This document shows, piece by piece, positions 62,277 to 64,000 of a stretch of DNA of 64,000 bases. This DNA comes from Onstottus_B arcticum (GTDB taxonomy: Bacteria > Acidobacteriota > Blastocatellia > UBA7656), in assembly GCA_038040485.1 (NCBI GenBank), contig JBBPIE010000029.1, positions 1 through 64,000 of the forward strand, written 5' to 3'. The translations under genes were made by a program, and so were the position numbers. A model generated the notes under the pieces. The model searched no databases. It was not told where the DNA came from and saw only the letters and a list, made by a program, of their open reading frames with translations. Positions within the stretch are counted from its first letter, which is position 1, and each line of letters starts with the position of its first letter.

Positions 62277-62846
62277 TCACGGATTTTTTGTGATCGAGAA
62301 CTTAGCCGACACGGCATCCGCTTTGAGAAGTTCGATGGTGTAACCATGCTCTTTTGGATAAGTGACTATGTACCCTTCTTGAGCGTCACGAATCTGCATC
62401 TCCGGTAGGTCCTTGTACACTACTTTTGCCGTGACGCTGTATGTTGCAGACTTAGGCTGAAACGCAAGTTCTATCAATGTCATACTCAGGTTCTCCGCGA
62501 CAGGTATCGGCGTTTCAGACTTCATCAAGCGCCTTATCGTCCGGCCAGCGGGGCCGCCGCTTCTTTCTTGCGCCTTGGGCACCTCTTTGGATTCACGCTC
62601 AGCGCAAACTTTCAAGTCTTGCTTAACCTTCTCAACTTCTTGCCTACACGCATCAAGTTGTTCTTTTGTATGATTCAGTCTTCCCTCCCAAACCTCTTTT
62701 TGCTGTGTGTGATAATACGCAACGACAGCTAACAGGGCTGTAACAATGATGCAGACAATTGTGACCGGCTTAGAGATCACCTCCCAGGGTGTTTTGTGCT
62801 CGGTTGTTTTATCATTCGAAGAAGGCGCTTTGGGTGGCTTTTTCAT
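62277..62846 (-). CDS. membrane-anchored protein with coiled coil
   Basis: 189 residues. A Lys/Ser-rich N-terminus, then one transmembrane helix (about 27-46, VSKPVTIVCIIVTALLAVVA-like), is followed by a heptad-type coiled coil (about 50-88, TKEQLDACRQEVEKVKQDLK with cysteines at heptad positions). A beta-rich C-terminal part includes TLIELAFQPKSATYSVTAKV and GYIVTYPKEHGYTIELLKAD. No family recognised. The N-terminus is probably in the cytosol with the rest outside. It is less G+C-rich than most of the window. Confidence 0.6.
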   Translation of the reverse strand: MKKPPKAPSSNDKTTEHKTPWEVISKPVTIVCIIVTALLAVVAYYHTQQKEVWEGRLNHTKEQLDACRQEVEKVKQDLKVCAERESKEVPKAQERSGGPAGRTIRRLMKSETPIPVAENLSMTLIELAFQPKSATYSVTAKVVYKDLPEMQIRDAQEGYIVTYPKEHGYTIELLKADAVSAKFSITKNP

Positions 62847-63064
62847 CGTCTCGACTCATTCAGTGAGTGAGGTAATCCTACTCATCCATTGAGGTAAAAC
62901 TCATTCATCTCGGAAAGTCTGACAGCAATATCAGGATCGGATGGAACGGCCTGGCTGACCATGAGATTAAGGATTCCTCTGACGACGGCCCTGCGCCGTA
63001 CTGCTTGGATATTATCGTCCGCCTTTGTGCTGCATAGCACCAGAGCGAACCCTGGCCAAGTTGC
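62847..63064. other. intergenic region without a gene
   Basis: 218 bases. A frame at 62905-63111 on the minus strand overlaps the secreted protein gene and looks like a shadow. Nothing further can be supported. Confidence 0.35.
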
Positions 63065-63706
63065 TCAAGAGGAGGAGCCATTGCAACAGGCCCCGACACA
63101 ACAGCTGCCACAGGAACCCGCTACATAACAGTCGCACACTGTTATGCCTGAGCAAGTAAGGCAACATTCTCCCCCCTCGCCCGCGAGCGGACGAAACCGA
63201 GAACTCTCATTGCGTCCTTCCCCTACCTTGACTTCGTATACAATCCCGATTACTTCAACCTTGACACCCATCTCTCCGTTTGGAAGTTCCGAAGCTTCCC
63301 TGGCAATATCAACCGTACCAATTTCCGCGATGCTCTCTCCTAATGATTTCCCCTGTACCTCGACGGGAACCACCTTAAAAATCTTTGCGGTCACCTGATT
63401 CCATTGTTCCGTGTTGATGCGGGCAGCGATTCCGATCGTTGAGCCATTCCGTTTAATTTTTGTCATCCCTCCTTCGAAGTGTGCCACTGTGAAAACTGCT
63501 CCATTATCGAATGTGAGCCGTAGCATGATCTTCGAACCGGATGAGGGTACGGTTCCCAATCTCTTACCGGAGACAACTGGATCCTCGGCAGAGTCGGCTT
63601 GAGATCTCTCTTTTTGAGCGTAGATTGTTGACACGAGCCCCGCGAGCAACAGGGCAGAAAAAGTAATCGTTCCAGCGGTGATCAATCTGAACTTAGAAGT
63701 GTTCAT
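63065..63706 (-). CDS. secreted protein with Cys-rich C-terminal module
   Basis: 213 residues with a signal peptide (about 7-31, ITAGTITFSALLLAGLVSTI). A beta-rich central region (about 55-170, IMLRLTFDNGAVFTVAHFEG, VKVEVIGIVYEVKVGEGRNE) is followed by a Cys-dense end, GGECCLTCSGITVCDCYVAG and SCGSCCVGACCNG. The cysteine pattern of the last 14 residues resembles the tail of the 118-residue protein at 4721-5077. No enzyme motif found. GGAGG lies ahead of the ATG. It might bind metal or form disulfides outside the cell; this is inference from Cys spacing. Confidence 0.68.
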   Translation of the reverse strand: MNTSKFRLITAGTITFSALLLAGLVSTIYAQKERSQADSAEDPVVSGKRLGTVPSSGSKIMLRLTFDNGAVFTVAHFEGGMTKIKRNGSTIGIAARINTEQWNQVTAKIFKVVPVEVQGKSLGESIAEIGTVDIAREASELPNGEMGVKVEVIGIVYEVKVGEGRNESSRFRPLAGEGGECCLTCSGITVCDCYVAGSCGSCCVGACCNGSSS

Positions 63707-64000
63707 TTGGTGTCCTCCTCCTTCACAGCGGTTTGATCTAGAGAGAATCGTCGATTGATGGACTCTCTTCTGCGGTTGATTGCAGACGACTCAATGACAA
63801 GCGTCGTCGCAACGTGAGGAAACGGGGGCACGACTCTCTAGGACAGAAGGCAACGCGAATCGTCCTTGATCGCACGAGCCCACAGCGCAGCAACCTGCCA
63901 TGGCTTTGCCTGCATCCTGCCTAGATTATGTTTCGTTCCCAGAACCCGCGAGCCCACACCTCGAACTCAAAAAGACTTTGAGTGTGAGCTTTGCTTGATC
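63707..64000. other. window-end region
   Basis: 294 bases upstream of the Cys-rich secreted gene. No frame or palindrome of note could be seen before the window ends. Confidence 0.35.

Noticed and set aside
62905..63111. Minus-strand 68-residue frame
   Set aside because: Overlaps the Cys-rich secreted gene in another frame and has no motif.

Overview
The window is 64 kb of a G+C-rich (about 60% in most genes) free-living bacterial chromosome. It contains one 100-N scaffold gap (27387-27486). The gene families point to an environmental Acidobacteriota-like genome, most likely Blastocatellia, but this is inference. The clues are TPR-TonB proteins, DUF2723 glycosyltransferase-like proteins, gingipain-like and S9 peptidases, amidohydrolases in series, CarboxypepD_reg-TonB receptors, and many dispersed palindromic or short-tandem intergenic repeats. 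I see no rRNA, tRNA, IS element, prophage or CRISPR array.

Layout. 0-12 kb: hemL (tetrapyrrole synthesis), envelope genes (TPR-TonB, OmpA with coiled coil), small secreted and regulatory genes, a PLP decarboxylase, a frameshifted deazaflavin-type nitroreductase gene, a decayed toxin next to a YgiT-like antitoxin, and an S9 oligopeptidase. 12-21 kb: a zinc metalloprotease and a very large beta-helix/gingipain-like protein, a GNAT-like protein and a secreted TPR protein. 21-26 kb: a lipid-kinase-like gene carrying an in-frame repeat insertion, a methyltransferase, guaB, and small YdeI and MmcQ/YjbR family genes, separated by several repeat arrays. 26.5-30 kb: a same-strand accessory module of an ASCH-domain protein, a Pro/Glu-repeat protein that spans the gap, and a 744-residue QueC-like PP-loop protein. 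31-36.4 kb: three amidohydrolase-fold genes in series, two of which lack the metal-binding histidines. 37.6-39.4 kb: an isolated, visibly A+T-richer gene that fuses a class III nucleotide-cyclase-like domain to two unrecognised domains. 39.9-44.4 kb: a DUF2723 membrane protein coupled to three tandem LolA-like paralogues. 44.6-55.9 kb: a double UspA protein, a Fur-box-preceded TonB siderophore receptor, a TPR/sigma-54 activator, a methyltransferase/FAD-oxidoreductase pair, a double-PDZ protein and a further methyltransferase. 56.6-57.1 kb: gene-free but rich in RNA hairpins, including a candidate small RNA with a strong terminator and a GEMM-like structured element. 57.2-64 kb: ftsY, a DUF2238 membrane protein, a cytochrome P450, an MFS transporter and two small envelope or secreted proteins.

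The two best candidates for an undescribed system are the cyclase fusion at 37575-39425 and the ASCH / Pro-Glu repeat / QueC-like module at 26561-30019. The first resembles the signal-generating half of Pycsar-type immunity but has no separate effector gene. The second resembles the QueC-like part of Qat or type IV CBASS but has none of their other known partners. Both readings are inferences from motifs and context. Start codons below were chosen from visible Shine-Dalgarno spacing wherever this separated alternatives.
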